This document shows positions 21,064 through 34,203 of a DNA stretch of 64,000 nt, one piece after another (within the stretch, counting starts at the first letter, position 1; every line of letters starts with the position of its first letter). The DNA is taken from NCBI GenBank assembly GCA_010015655.1, contig ML976785.1:31226-95225 (forward strand), read 5' to 3'. Under the pieces are notes generated by a model. That model did no database searches, was not told the DNA's origin, and saw only the letters and a list, made by a program, of their open reading frames with translations. The position numbers were made by a program, and so were the translations under genes. This DNA comes from Bimuria novae-zelandiae CBS 107.79 (lineage: Eukaryota; Ascomycota; Dothideomycetes; Pleosporales; Didymosphaeriaceae).

Positions 21064-21109
21064 GGGGTGCGCCATTTGCCGAACCGCGCCAAGTGCTGAA
21101 CCAACATGT
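21064..21109 (-). repeat. Pogo-3 right terminal inverted repeat
   Basis: 46 bp perfect inverted copy of the left end, followed by TA. Confidence 0.95.
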
Positions 21110-21111
21110 TA

Positions 21112-22254
21112 AAGACTTAATTTTTTATAGTTTTTTAATAAAACTACTTAATAATTAAGCTTGAAGAGGTGTTTTTTAATATAATTATTTAATAGCGCTA
21201 TAGGCACTTTTGCTAGCACTTAAAACGTGTAAGGGGCTTTGGGCCCGGGGGACCTAAGATGCCAGAAGAATACAGATGAATTCGATAAGGAGTTTAAGTA
21301 GCTCCTCCCTACGCTATATATATATGGCTTCTGAGTGGAGAGGACTAACTCCGGAGGGGCTAGGTCCGTTTCCTGACACTCCGAAGGTACCCCGGTGGCT
21401 CGTAGAGTTGCTTAAGGCTTAGGCTACGAGGTTTCTCAGCCGAGTACTTCAGAGGCCTAGCCTCTAACAAAACGCTCCTCTAGCCTACATAAAGGTAGTC
21501 TACACGCCCTATAACCAAAGCTGCAGCGCGGAGTACGTAGAGGAGCTTTATAATTACTAGAAGTAGTCTTAAGAGGCTGCTGTAAGGGTCCTAAGTTATG
21601 TACTTTACGCCTAGACGTCGCATAAGATACACAGGTCTTGCCCTCTCTAAACAGCTTTATAGACGTGTGGGAGCTGCTAGCGTTGCTGACGATATTATCT
21701 ACGTGCTAACGTTTATTACTGTAATTACAAAGTCGGCCACCGCGCTTAAAAAGCTACTTAATTAAGATATATAAGAAGTTTTTATAACCTATCTTTTTTA
21801 TAAATAGCTTAGATAAGTATAATAACAACCTATAGGCGTTATTTAGTGCTAAATTAGGTAAAAAGTAAAGTAGAGGACGCTAAATACGCTATTTAGCTTA
21901 TTAAATAAAATAGTAGCTTTTATACTAATTAAATTAATTAATCTTATTTTTATAGGTATTATAATTATCTATTATTATTAGTATCTCTAGTAACTTAATA
22001 GTGTTATTACTAAAGGCGTTTATAAAGATCTTTTTATTATTTAATAATATCTTAAAGCGTTAACGGATCTTTTTAACGTACTAAGTAGCTATATAAAAGT
22101 TAACACTATACTAAAAGATAACGTTAATACTTATAATCTATAACTATACTAGTAAAAAGTATAACCTAATTATTTTTTAAGCTACCTTTAGTACTTCTAT
22201 TAACGCTAATAGCGCCTAGCATATCTTTTTCTACTTTAAAGACTACTAAGCGTG
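21112..22254. repeat. AT-rich, RIP-degraded DNA of unknown origin
   Basis: Mostly TAATTA-rich sequence with no open frame. The stretch 21230-21720 keeps a more balanced composition (contains GGGCCCGGGGGACC) and may be the remnant of an older coding repeat I cannot name. Gypsy-1 inserted at its right edge. Confidence 0.55.
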
Positions 22255-22427
22255 TGTCACGAGTCGTAGGTCGAGGGCCCTCGACGGCCCTAGTCCGCTC
22301 TAGACCAGCGCTATCCGGGCCTTTCGCCTATCTACTTCCCTCGCCGCAGCCCTTCTCTTCCCTCTCTAAGGGATCGCCTTAGTACTGTGGATAGACTAAG
22401 TCGCCCGTAGTTAGGGCGCTTTTTACA
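22255..22427 (+). repeat. Gypsy-1 5' LTR
   Basis: 173 bp, nearly identical to 41564-41736; unusually GC-rich for this neighbourhood (GAGGGCCCTCGACGGCCC). Confidence 0.94.
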
Positions 22428-22899
22428 ATACGATTCCTTACCCCCTTATATTTAATTTACCTGTACGATAGAATCGACATAAAGAGTTACCCGCCAGACC
22501 TTAAAGATAGCAAGAGACCCTTAAAGCAGGTTACTACTTATAGGACCCTCTAAATAAAAGCCTCTAATAGTTACAACGCCTATAGAAGACCTAACGACAC
22601 CTACAGACCTAGAGGAAGACCCCCCTATTATTATAAGCGGTAATAATAACTAATAATTAGAAGAAGTTATCTTCTAAAAACGCCTAGGCGTGCTATAGCT
22701 CTAACAACGCATCTAGGAACTAGAGGCCTCCCTAATAGTAAAGCGTTACTAATCTAAAGGCAAGACCCTAGTTAGGAACAAGATAATAATTACTAGTATT
22801 TCTAACAACTCCCTAGAGCCTAAGGAGGGTCACGGCAACCTAGATAAGGCTAAAGATATAAGTAATAACCTATTAAGTAATAGCTTAATAAAGGACGCG

Positions 22900-25800
22900 T
22901 CCTTAAGCTTAGATAATACTAGTTAAGACTAATTTAGGGCCTCTAGAAGCATCTAACGCCCGCGAAAGAAGGATAGATAAGGCTAGGCCTACACTAGCCG
23001 CGATAAAGAATGTTAGATTTAAATAGTGGCTACTACCCTAAACGTATAGCTACTAAAGCTGCTAAAACTCCCTTAATTTAAGGGTAAGGGTCGTAAGGAA
23101 CTAAACTTATAAAAAAGGGCCTATAAGGACTATATTAACTTCTTACCCGCCCTTAAAACTAACGAAGCGCAGGTTAGGTTTATAGTAAGATACTTAGGAG
23201 ATACACAACGTAACTACTAGAACTAAATAGTCGCCAAGATCCTAAAGCGAAAGCAACATAGGAAAGTTACCTAAGACTTTCTATAGCAGACTATAGTAGA
23301 CTCCTTAGGATTAGCCTAGGAGCGAAAGAGTGCCGCTCGCTAAAGGATTAAGGTAGCTAAACAAGGTATAAAGACCCCTATAGAACTCCTTAACTACCTT
23401 AAGGACTAATAGGAGGAATGCGACCTAGAGAAGGCCTTAGATAATAATAATAAAGACTACATTAATAACTTCTACACGGCACTAGATAAGAAAATTTAAG
23501 AATACCTTAAATAGTAGTCGCGCGAATAGAAGAGCCTCTTTTACTTAAAAGTAAAGGTAAATATATATTAATAAGCGTTAAAACTTTATAAGTTAGGGAA
23601 ATAACGCACACACGATATTAATAATAACTTCCTTAATAAGCTAGCTAACAAAAGGCGCGATTAAAAGCGATCTAGGTTAAATAACATAAGACTATACTAG
23701 AGACGCCACGATAGCGACCGTTGCGACAAGGATAGTAAGAAGAAGGCTTAGGTAATAGAGGACAGGGACAAGGACCAATACTTCTACTACCACGAACTAG
23801 GCTATTATAAGGCGTCCTGTTCAAAGTACAAGGCCAAGGCGGGGAAAGACAAGCTATAGACTAGGAGGCCTAATAGTCTACAGGCAAGGTTAACTATAAT
23901 AAGGGTTAATAATAACTAGTTATAGCCGCAAGGACCCCTAGAAATAGGAGTAGTAGCTTACTAATCGCGCTAGACAGTAAAGTACAGCACAAGGGCAACT
24001 AATAACGGATTAAAGCCCTAGTAGACTATAAAGCTAAAGCAAATTTTGTTAGCAGTAATTTAATAAAGCAGTTAGGGGTTACAGTAATAATAATAAAAGG
24101 CAAACGCTACGTGGCGTTAAACAGACAAGACTTAGGCGTTCTAGGCCAGGCGAAGCTCCCTTACACTATTATAAACAGTCGCGGTAAAACCGAGAGCGGT
24201 AGTTGCCTGTTCATAGTTAGTAATATTAGTGGATTTAACATGGTCCTAGGAATGCCCTAGCTAGCAGAATAGAACCCTATTATAAACTTTTATAATAAGA
24301 CTATCCGCTTTGCCTATGGGAAGCGCAAATAGACTAAGATCTCTACTAAATTAGTAGAAGAGTTTGCCAGCACGGCTAAAGATATAGTAAATAATTATTT
24401 TATTATGTATGCTACCCTAAAGAACATATTAGGAGGCCTACCCGGGACGCTACCTAAAGAATACTAGGGACAGTAGGAGGAAGCCTTCTCCGAAGAAGCC
24501 GTAAGCATCCTTACTAACCATAGCCCCCACGAGATAAAGATCGATATCGAGAAAGGCAAGGAAGTGCCTTTTGGACTACTCTATAGTCTATTAGAGTTAG
24601 AGTTAGTAGTTCTGCGCGACTATATCTAGAAGAACCTTAAATAGGGCTTTATTTAACTATCGCGATCGAGCGCTAGGGCACTAATCCTTTTCGCAAAGAA
24701 AAAGGATAGAGGCCTCCGCCTCTACGTTAACTATAGGGGACTAAATATAGTTATAATAAAGAACTAATACCTACTTCCCTTAATATAGGAATCCCTTGAC
24801 TAACTAGGGGATACCTAGATCTACACTAAACTAGACCTAAGGGACGCCTACTATCGCGTCCGAATTAAGGTAGGAGATAAATGGAAGACAGCCTTTTAAA
24901 TAAGGTATAAATAGTATAAATATATAATAATACCTTTTAGCTTAACAAACGCGCCTGCGACCTTTTAAAGCCATATTAATAATATACTATTAGACCTTCT
25001 TAACATCTACTATATTATGTACCTCGACAATATCCTTATCTACTCTAAGACAAAGGAGGAACATATCCAGCACGTTTAGACAGTGCTAGAACGCCTTATT
25101 AAACGCTAGCTATACGCTAAACTATCTAAATGCGAATTCTACACACGCAAGGTGGGATACCTAGGCTTTATAGTATCCCTAAATAGCGTAGAGATAGAGG
25201 AGGACCGCGTTACCTTTATAAAAGATTAGCCTAAACTAAACTTAGTCTAAGCAGTTAGGATCTTCCTTAGCTTTACTAACTACTATTAAAGGTTTATAAA
25301 AGGATTCTCTTAAGTGGCGGCACCCCTTCACGCCCTAATAAGAAGGCTAAAGGGAGCTACTAAGGGTAAATAGCGATAGAGACTCGAGGAATTAGTTATA
25401 ATAAGCCTACTAAAGCAGGCTAAGGCCTCCTTTTACTAGCTAAAAGAAAGCTTTATGCAAGGGCCCTTACTAGCCTACTTTAACCCTAGAAGACCCTTAA
25501 GAGTAAAAACTAACGCTTTAGGTTTCGCGATCTTAGGTATCTTAAGCTAACTATAACTAGATAAACATAGGAAGCTATAATAGCACCTAGTTGCTTTTTA
25601 TTCGCGCAAGATAAACTAGGCAGAACGAAACTATAACACGCATAATAGCAAGTTACTAGTAATTATTAAAGCTTTTAAGCATTAGCGACACTACCTAGAG
25701 GGTATTAATAAGAAGGTTAAGCTTCTAACTAACTATACTAACCTGCAAGGGTTTATGTCTATAAAAGTCCTAACTAAATAGTAGGTAAGGTAGGCCAAAT

Positions 25801-27745
25801 AGCTCGCGACGTTTAATTTTAAAATTAAACACTATCTAGAAAGGATAAATCCCGCTAACGGACTATCGCAGAGACCTAACTACAAGTTAAAGAAGGAAAC
25901 AAGCTTAGGCAGGATAGGCAGTTCCTAGCAGAAACTCCTTAAAGCCCTATAGCACAAGTTATAGCTAAAAGGCAATGCTTTAGATAAAGCAGGCGTGGTA
26001 GGCAGCCTATAGCTACTAAAGTAGGCAGGAAGCCCTAGACTAGTAGTAGCAATAAAGGTTGCTAGACCTAAAACGTTAGCAACTAAGGAGGCAGTAGTAA
26101 ACAATTTAGTAAGCGCTTACCCTATAGTAGAGCTATTAAAGAGAAATAGCTAGGGGGACGAAACTATAGAACAAATCCTCCAGTACCTCTGAGGGCCAGA
26201 GATGGCAAAGCCAGAATGGCTAAAGCGCTAGATAATTAGACCAGCCAACCTATTATAGTACAAGAATAGGCTATACGTGCCACCTCTGGCGAGAGTATAC
26301 GTTCTTTAATAATACTATAATAACCCCCTCGCGGGCTATTTTAGCTTTATTAAGACTTTAGAGCTAGTGCTGCGAGAGTTCTAGTAGCCTAGTGTCTAAT
26401 AATACGTAAAGAACTACGTCTAGACCTATTAAGCGTGCTCTAGGGCAAAACCTGTCTAATACGCAACGCACGGCCAACTTAATAGCCTACTAGTCCTAAA
26501 GGGTATCTAGGAGGACATTACTATAGATATAGTAATAGATTTACCTAAGAGTAAATCTAGAGCCTATTATTATAACAGTATCCTAATAGTTATTAACTAG
26601 TTTTCTAAAATAGCACACTACATCCCCACGCGAAAGGACCTAAAGGTAGTAGAGCTAGCTAAGGTCTTTAGAAGAGAGGTTCTGCGCCTATACAGCCCTC
26701 TAAAGTTAATAGTTACAGATAGAGGTAGCCTATTTATATCGGCTTATTAGAGCACCTTTACTTAATATTTAAGAACTAAGCAACTCCTCTCTACTACCTT
26801 CTACTCGTAGATAGACGGACAGATAGAACGACAGAACTAAACGCTTAAATAGTACTTTTAAGTGTTCTACAACTACAAACAATCTAATTAGGCAGACCTT
26901 CTATCTAAAGCAGAATATTCGTATAATAATAGCATCTATAGCTCTATAGGAGTGTCGCTATTTATTATAGTGTATAGCCTAAATCTACTAATAGTAGACC
27001 TGCCCTAAGAAGTATAGCTGCGCGGGTCGGTACCTACGGTAAGGGCCAAAGCGGTAGTTCTAGCCTAGACTAGGGCCTGGATAACCTAAGCGATCCTTAG
27101 GGCACAGGCGTACTAGGCGACGTGGTATAATAGAAAGTATAAGGCCTAAACCTTTATAGTAGGAGACATGGTATACCTCGACGCCCGCAATATACAGTTA
27201 ACTAGGCCTAAGAAGAAACTTAACTACAAGTCCTAGGGTCCCTATAGGGTAAAACAGCAGATTAGTTAACAGGCATATAAGCTAGAGCTGCTAAAGGACT
27301 TTAATATTTACTTAGTGTTCTATGTGTCTCTCCTAAACTAGGCAGCCCTAAAAGGACTACTATAATAAGAGCAAAGCCTGCCTAAGGTTATTATATTATA
27401 GGCAGGGGAGGATATATACCTAATTAAAGGAATTAGATCTAGGGTACTCCAGGACGGAGAATGGCTGTATAAAGTTAAATAAAAAGGATATAATAGTAAT
27501 AAGAACTAGTAGTTATCTGCAGAGGAAATCTTTAAAGGGGCGATAAAGCAGTTCCTAAAGGGTTTAGACAAGGAGACTAAAAGTCGCCCTAGACAAGAGC
27601 CTAAGAGGCGGGGTCGCCCCCCTAGAGAAGGAGGAAGACAGCACTCGATAGTAATTAGTAATAAATTACCCTAGAAAGTACACTTTATAGGCTGCGAAAT
27701 ACTAGAATAAATAGGGCAGAGGATTCTTAAATAGACTAAAGACTA
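22900..27745 (+). pseudogene. Gypsy-1 gag-pol (degenerate)
   Basis: Domains in order: zinc-knuckle relic YFYYHELGYYKASC near 23790 (cysteines turned to Tyr, a G-to-A effect); protease region near 24030-24260; reverse transcriptase about 24640-25300 with YLDN at 25020-25031 in place of YLDD; RNase H near 25490-25750; integrase about 26280-27100 with DGQIERQN near 26815; and a chromodomain-like end near 27400-27540. Stops are too numerous to count by eye. Boundaries are approximate. Confidence 0.8.
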
Positions 27746-27900
27746 TGTTAGCCAACATCACAACTCGACTATGTCGTCACACAGTCATGTGACCCTGCTA
27801 ATCTAGAATCTTCTAGATACTCCACTTTATGTATATAGCCACTCCGACTTCTATTAGATAGTAATTAACCCAGTTCGCCTCCTGCTGTAGTACGCACATA
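27746..27900 (+). repeat. Copia-2 5' LTR
   Basis: 155 bp, matched by 33058-33212 with transition differences only, as far as I compared them. Confidence 0.93.
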
Positions 27901-27913
27901 GTTATGAGCCCGG
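27901..27913 (+). other. Copia-2 primer-binding site
   Basis: GTTATGAGCCCGG starts at the base after the LTR. GTTATGAGCCC is complementary to the anticodon arm (GGGCTCATAAC) of initiator tRNA-Met. Confidence 0.75.
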
Positions 27914-28073
27914 ATTGCACTTGTAATTAATAATTACTAAGTTTATTTTTATAGACCTTATATTATCGATAGCCGTGACGTTGGCATTAGAAACCTATTG
28001 TTAATCGCTATAGTATTAGCATCGAAGACTTAATATAGACGATAGCCATAAAGTGGTGTCACTATTAATCACG

Positions 28074-31000
28074 ATGTCGCTTAGCGACTCAGGAGTCACA
28101 CGCGTAACGGTTATACTGGATAGACTAGTAGATTAGGAGTCATGGTTCTAGCTACGACGAGAGAAGGCTATCGTAGACGGTATCTAAAAATACTACGACA
28201 TCTTAAAGCCGAAGGATAAGCTACTAAAGCTTATTAAACCTACGAAACTATTGCCTAGCGCTATTAAGGCTGGAGCAACTGCAATTAGCTAGTTAGATAC
28301 AGGCTAGCAGGCGATGTACAGCGATCTCCTTCACAACTAGAGATATAAAAGAACAGAATATATAAACCTAAAGCGGAGAAAAGGCAAGCTTTTTATAGAA
28401 ATTAGCTGCACTATCGCGACTCGCCACCTCTACCTAATTAATAGAAAAGACGACGTCTATAATTAATTAATCGCGCTTAAGTAGTAGCTTGCACTAATTA
28501 TAGCTACACGTAGTAGAGAGCTAGTAACTAAATACCGCGCTCTGCAGGAGAAGCCTTAAAGCCATAACCTTAAATAATGGCTTAATAACTAGATTTACAT
28601 TACAAATTAATGCAGGGAGGCAGACCTTCCTAAGACAACGGGCTATTAAGCCTAAGACGATTTTCTAGTAGTTGTTAGAATAATTGCTCCTAAGTGGGCC
28701 GCTGCATCACACCACGACCTTATTCTAAAAGAAACTATTAGGAAAACGGATGAGATTTAATCTCTAGCGGACTATGTTGCCCAATTTAGGATGTATCATC
28801 GACGAATCGGACTTACTACGGCTTCACCCGGAACGTTTGCTACACTAGGCGTTTCAGCACAACAAAGCCAAGAATAGAAAGAACGATCGCCAAAGGGAAA
28901 ACCAGAGTGTATCTGTGGAAGCCGACACTGGTACAAGGACTACTAGTACCTAGTCCCAGACCATCCAAAGAAACCAAAGAACTTCCAACCAGTACAGGCC
29001 ACGCAAGCCAAGGTTATGGAGGCCTTAAAGGACCTAGAGCAAGTTAAGAAAATTAGTAATATCTTTGCAAGAGATAGGATAAGCATAAAGAAGGCAGACA
29101 AGCTAATAAAGCTTAATAACAAAAAGACGTTAATAAGTCGTAATTAGAGGTTTGCTGCCCACAGCTCATTCTTTGTTATGTAGCTACAACAGGTGTAGTA
29201 GAAAGCGCTACCTACAATTATTAACTAATAGATTCTAGACCCTAGTTCCAATATTTATGTCTATAACTTAACCCGTTTCGGATGGACGGAGACGCGCAAG
29301 GCAGAACCAGAGGATATTCTCTTTATAGGAGGATTAATAGTACTTATACAAGCCTAGGGAAAAGTTACTTTTAATATAAACTTACTTTATAGTATAGGTT
29401 AGATCTAACTTATAGATATTGCTCTTGTAGAAGGTTTCTTCACGAACGTTGTAAGCCTCTTAAGATGCCAAGCAATAGGTGTGCAGTTTGACTTAAGACG
29501 AGATGTAATATATTAGTATCATCCGTTAAACGTCATTTGCTCGCTACAGCACAAGGATAGCCACTGGATTATCAATGCCAAGGACAACGACCGACCGACG
29601 CTAAGTAGTTTTGCTACAGCGCTTCGGCGAGCATACAAGGCCTCAAGAGAGGATCGACGCCCAATTACAGCATCCCACATTAAAGCTTATAAGTTATTTG
29701 CCCATGCAAGCAAAGAAGCAATTAATTATATAAATAAGAACGTAAGAGGAATAGCTCTGGATCCAGATACCCGAGCACCTCGATTACGAGAATGCGACAC
29801 ATGCATTAAAGCGAAATCGGCAGCTTAAGTAAGCAGACGCTAACCTAAAGAATAGGCTACGAGACTATTCTATTGCATTATAATCGATCTTGTGTAGCTT
29901 ATCCCTATAGGGGAGACCTACTATAACGGAGACTAATACTTGCTACACGCTGTGTGCGAGTACTTAAAGTGGCATAAAGTAATCACACTTATAGACAAGA
30001 CACTGCACTCGGTAGTGCCAGCGCTAAAAGCATTGATTAACAAGATCCAGCGTTAGTATGGGTACATTGTGGTTATACTCAAGATTGATGGTGAGCGGGG
30101 CTATGGCCTTGAACTCTATAACATTGCGAAGCAAGCAGGCTTTAAGATTAAGTTATAAGCTCTAGATACTACTAAGTAGCTTAGCGTAGTAGAAAAAGCA
30201 GGACATATTATTATTATAAAAGTAAGAGCGCTTTAAATTTAAGCAGGACTGCTAAAGTTACTATTAAATAAACTAGCTATTACTACTGCTCGAATCGCTA
30301 ATGTTACACTAACAAAAGCTATTAATTAGAAAACGCCCTATAAGCTTGTTCACGGTAAGTAGCCTTTAGTTGCTTATTTTGCTCCGATTGGATGCAAAGC
30401 TTACATTCTTAATAAAAAGCTAAAGAAGGCTAATAAGCTTGAATCTCGCACTTTTATTAGATACTTAGTTAGATACAACTCTACCAACATTTTTTGCATT
30501 TAGCTACTTAAAAAAGACTAGGTGATTCGCGCACGAGATGTGATTTTTAAGCGCGAAAGTTATTTTAGTAATAACCTAGAGAGGGAGGCTGTAACACAGG
30601 AAGAAATTGAGGTTTTAGATATACCTTACTCCCAAGACACACAGGCCACTTTAACTGATCTAATCGAGCCAATGCAGTCACAGCTTCACACTATACACAA
30701 TTGTAATAAGGAGGATGAGCCTTATATGGCCTATCTACTGACGCCGGAGCCATTAATTCGTGGCAACACAGCGCCACCTTAGTAGGAGGAAGGCGAGGAA
30801 ATCTTTAACATAGGCACGCAGGATGCGCAGGATAACTAGTAAACTGTAGAAGAGTAGGATACTGAATAGTAGTTGCAGGAGCAATTGCTCTAAGAAATAT
30901 AGTGTAACTAAGAAGACATGTAGTCTGATTAAGAAGATAATGAACTAATAATCTATATTAGAGCACCGCAGCAGGAGAATGTTACTAGTTAAGGACAAGG

Positions 31001-32926
31001 GCCACTTATGCCGATCGCATTAGGCCACTAAAGCCAGCCTTAAAAAGCATCTTCCACTCTACCCAAAGGATGGGCGAGTTCAGACGAATATGTTCCAGAT
31101 CGACGAAGAAACAACGCACCCAGGATGGCTGATCCCGAGGTTGGAAGTAGTAGCAACATCGTAGCAGGTAAACGAGTAAGGAAGCAACTAAATTAGGCCT
31201 TTGCTATATACTATATAGCTTTTACAGTCGCAATAAATCCAACAGCCCTAGTAAAGCTAGCTGGAGAACTACTAAAGATAAGGCTTTATCGCGATTAGCT
31301 ACTACCACCGCCTAAGCGCTGGAAAGATCTTAAGAATTATCTATTTAGCGTAGAGTTTACCTAGGTAGTTCGAGTAGAGTTTGAGAGTTGCTGGAAAAAG
31401 CACTGTTTTAAGCGCACTAAGGCAATATTAGCTATAGTAGATACTAAGATACTACCCCTAATATAGGTCTTTACGTACAAGTTTAATGAAGACGGATATC
31501 TATACAAGTTTAAGGCACGACTCTGCGTACGAGGAGACCTACAAGACACGTAGGGAGACACATACGCTGCTACGCTTACTATAAAAGTGTTTTAAGCACT
31601 TATTACTTTAGTAGTAGCCTTTGGCCTGCTAATATTTTAGTTTAACACATTAAATACCTTTCTTAACGCTCGACTACCGCGAAAGATGTACTGTCGTACC
31701 CTAGAAGGATTTATAGACATATTTGGTGAGCTTCTTAAGCTGTAACGAGCACTCTACGGCCTTAAGGAAGCACTATTACTTTAGTACTAAGAGCTATTAT
31801 TAACCCTAAAGAAGCTTGGCTTAAGGCCAGTACTAGGAGTTCCATGTTTGTTCACGAACAAGTAGTTAATCGTATTCTTTTATATCGACGATATTATTAT
31901 CCTCGTATATTTACTTAATATAAGCGCCTACTAAGCGTTTAAGCAATAGCTGCTTAACACATATAACATTCGCGAGCTAGGAGAGCTTAAGTGGTTCCTA
32001 GGAATTCGAGTTATTTAAGAAAAGCTTACAAGATCTATCTACTTAATCTAAGACTTATTTATTAACAAGATTGCAACAAAGTTTAACCTTAAGCTTAATA
32101 GACGATATCTAGACGTACTATTAAAGGAAAACAACCTTACGCCTTTAATAGAGAAACCAAGCGTAGCACGAATATATAGATATTAGTAATTAGTTGGCTT
32201 ACTAGCATATATCTTAACCTTAACACGCCTAGACGTCGCGCGAGCACACTTAATACTAGCACGTTATCTTTAGAATCTAGGGTAAAAGTATATGCACGCA
32301 GCGCAGCATGTTTAGCGATACTTAATTAGTATAAAGAACCTTGCTATTCGTGCATTAGCAGATATATAAGGCGGAATCACGAGCATCTTAACACTAGAAT
32401 CAGAATTAGCTTAGCAAGAACTAGAACCGTTGTTCTATGGCGCATTATATGCGGCCTTTGCAGATAAGCCACACACTCGTCGAAGTTCCCAAGGCTATCT
32501 TTTCAAGCTTTACGGCCTACCTATTAATTAGAAAGCGACAATTTAACGATTAGTCACGAAATTGACTACTAAGGCTAAGCTGCTATCTCTATTACTAGTA
32601 GGAGGAGAGATAGAGTAGTGGCAACGCTTCTTTTAAGTAATTTATTTTAACCTAGAGTTTATACTATCGCTCTGGTGCGACAACCAGCAAACTGTCTTAA
32701 TTATAACTAAGATAGCTGATAAGCTTTAGATAAAGCTCAAGCACGTAGACGTGCACCACCACTGGATATATTAGGAAGTATTAGAAGGTAGATTGCAGAT
32801 TGAATGGAAGCCTACTGCAGAAATGCCCGCAGATAGTTTTATAAAGATTTTTCCACGCCAAAAGCACGCCAGCTTTATACGCCAGCTAGGACTTAGCGAT
32901 ATTTTAGCATTACTAGAGCCTTAAAC
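28074..32926 (+). pseudogene. Copia-2 gag-pol polyprotein (degenerate)
   Basis: Gag starts at MSLSDSGVTRV (28074). A knuckle-like CICGSRHWYKD lies near 28912, a protease site relic ILDPSSNIYVYN near 29230, and the integrase zinc motif ending CDTCIKAKSA near 29800. The integrase core follows to about 30500. Reverse transcriptase runs about 31430-32330 with an intact YIDD at 31881-31892. RNase H contains CDNQQT near 32680 and KHVDVHHHW near 32740. The fragment 30522-30782 is still open. Stops and transitions kill the rest. Confidence 0.86.
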
Positions 32927-33057
32927 AAACTCGGAAGATATTATATCAGACGAGCTTAGGGGGTGGTACTAGAGGAACACACGCAGAGATCACTAAGAGC
33001 TTAGAGTTACTCCTTTTTTAGCTTTTGTTTCTGCAATTCACTTAAGCTGGGGGGGTG

Positions 33058-33212
33058 TGTTAGCTAATATTATAACTCGACTATGTCGTTACATAGTCAT
33101 GTGACCCTGCTGATCTAGAATCTTCTAGATACTCCACTTCATGTATATAGCCACTCCGACTTCTATTAGATAGTAATTAACCCAGTTCGCCTCCTGCTGT
33201 GGTACGCACACA
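33058..33212 (+). repeat. Copia-2 3' LTR
   Basis: 155 bp partner, followed by target duplication GACTA. Confidence 0.93.
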
Positions 33213-34203
33213 GACTAGAACAAGCTATCTAGGCCTATTCACGCCTTTTAGGGCCTAACAGAGGCTCACAAGCCTATTCGGACCGTACCTAACGCGATTA
33301 TAGCCAACCGAAACCTAACTAAAACCGCCTAAGGGTATAGAACGTGAATAAAATCTAGACACTATTAATAGGGGCAGAAATCCTTAAATTATACTAAATA
33401 ACTCTCTTAATTAGTCGGGCGCTTAGACTTATAGGCTTACTAAAAAGTCTCCTAATCGCCCTTACTCTTAATCTTCTTCTTTACTTCCTCTGCGAGGAAG
33501 TCTAGCGTGGCTAGGACACTAGCCTTAAACGCTAACTACCCTAAATTAGTATTAATAACCTAGGATTAGGGTTAAGGACCCTTATTAACTTAGGAGCAAC
33601 CTTCTTACGCCTAGGGGTAAGAGTACTAGTAGTAACTAGGGAGGTTAAACTACCCCCCTTTATAGTAGAAGCTTTCCTCTTCCGCTTCTCCTTAATAGAG
33701 AGGCCTACCACCAGAATAATCTCCTTAAGAGGCTAGGTGTTATAACCTAAGTAGTAAAAGATTAACGGGTTTCCGCAGAATTTGGATCCGGTGGCCCTAT
33801 ATAACTTAGTCTAGATAACCCTTAACTACACTAGATAACACTTATATAATAATATTACTCTATTCCGTCTCTAGTACCTGCGCGGTGGCCTTTACTAATA
33901 CCTTATTTAATCTAGAGAGGTTAATTTTATTACATGTATACGTATTAATTTAGCTTAAGCGCGGCATAAGGGTAATTAGGATACTTAACACGTTCTCTAA
34001 GTTATCTTCGGGTATCTGCTACTAATTAGCCTTGAAACCCCTATATAACCCTCGAAGCGCTAACTTACCTACTAATAATTTTTACTACCGCTATAGTAGG
34101 CATCGTAGCGACAGATTAAATCGTAGTCCTCTAAATCTATTAGGCTAAGATTAACATACACTACCCTAGACTAGACACGACGTATCTCCTTAACCTAAAA
34201 CTA
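33213..34203 (+). other. Gypsy-1 post-pol region, first part (coding-like on the minus strand)
   Basis: This belongs to Gypsy-1, between Copia-2 and Gypsy-2. On the minus strand it has protein-like segments, for example SIKEKRKRKAS near 33680 and LENVLSILITLMPRLS near 34000, interrupted by stops and frame changes. It could be an antisense accessory gene resumed at 41024-41563, or the opposite strand of unread pol sequence. Not assigned. Confidence 0.4.

Larger units (their letters stand above)
19031..21109 (+). mobile_element. Pogo-3, pogo/Fot1-like DNA transposon, nearly intact
   Basis: The element is 2079 bp, with perfect 46 bp terminal inverted repeats (19031-19076 and 21064-21109) beginning ACATGTTGGTTCAG and flanking TA at 19029-19030 and 21110-21111. 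It contains a 360 bp N gap. Unlike Pogo-1 and Pogo-2 it has normal composition and only two visible stops in the transposase frame, so it arrived late or largely escaped RIP. Confidence 0.94.
27746..33212 (+). mobile_element. Copia-2, Ty1/copia LTR retrotransposon nested in Gypsy-1
   Basis: The element is 5467 bp with 155 bp LTRs (27746-27900 and 33058-33212) starting TGTTAGC and ending GCACA[C/T]A, flanked by GACTA (27741-27745 and 33213-33217). The primer site GTTATGAGCCCGG follows the 5' LTR and a GGGGGG tract precedes the 3' LTR. It is a different family from Copia-1, having unrelated and shorter LTRs. Confidence 0.94.
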
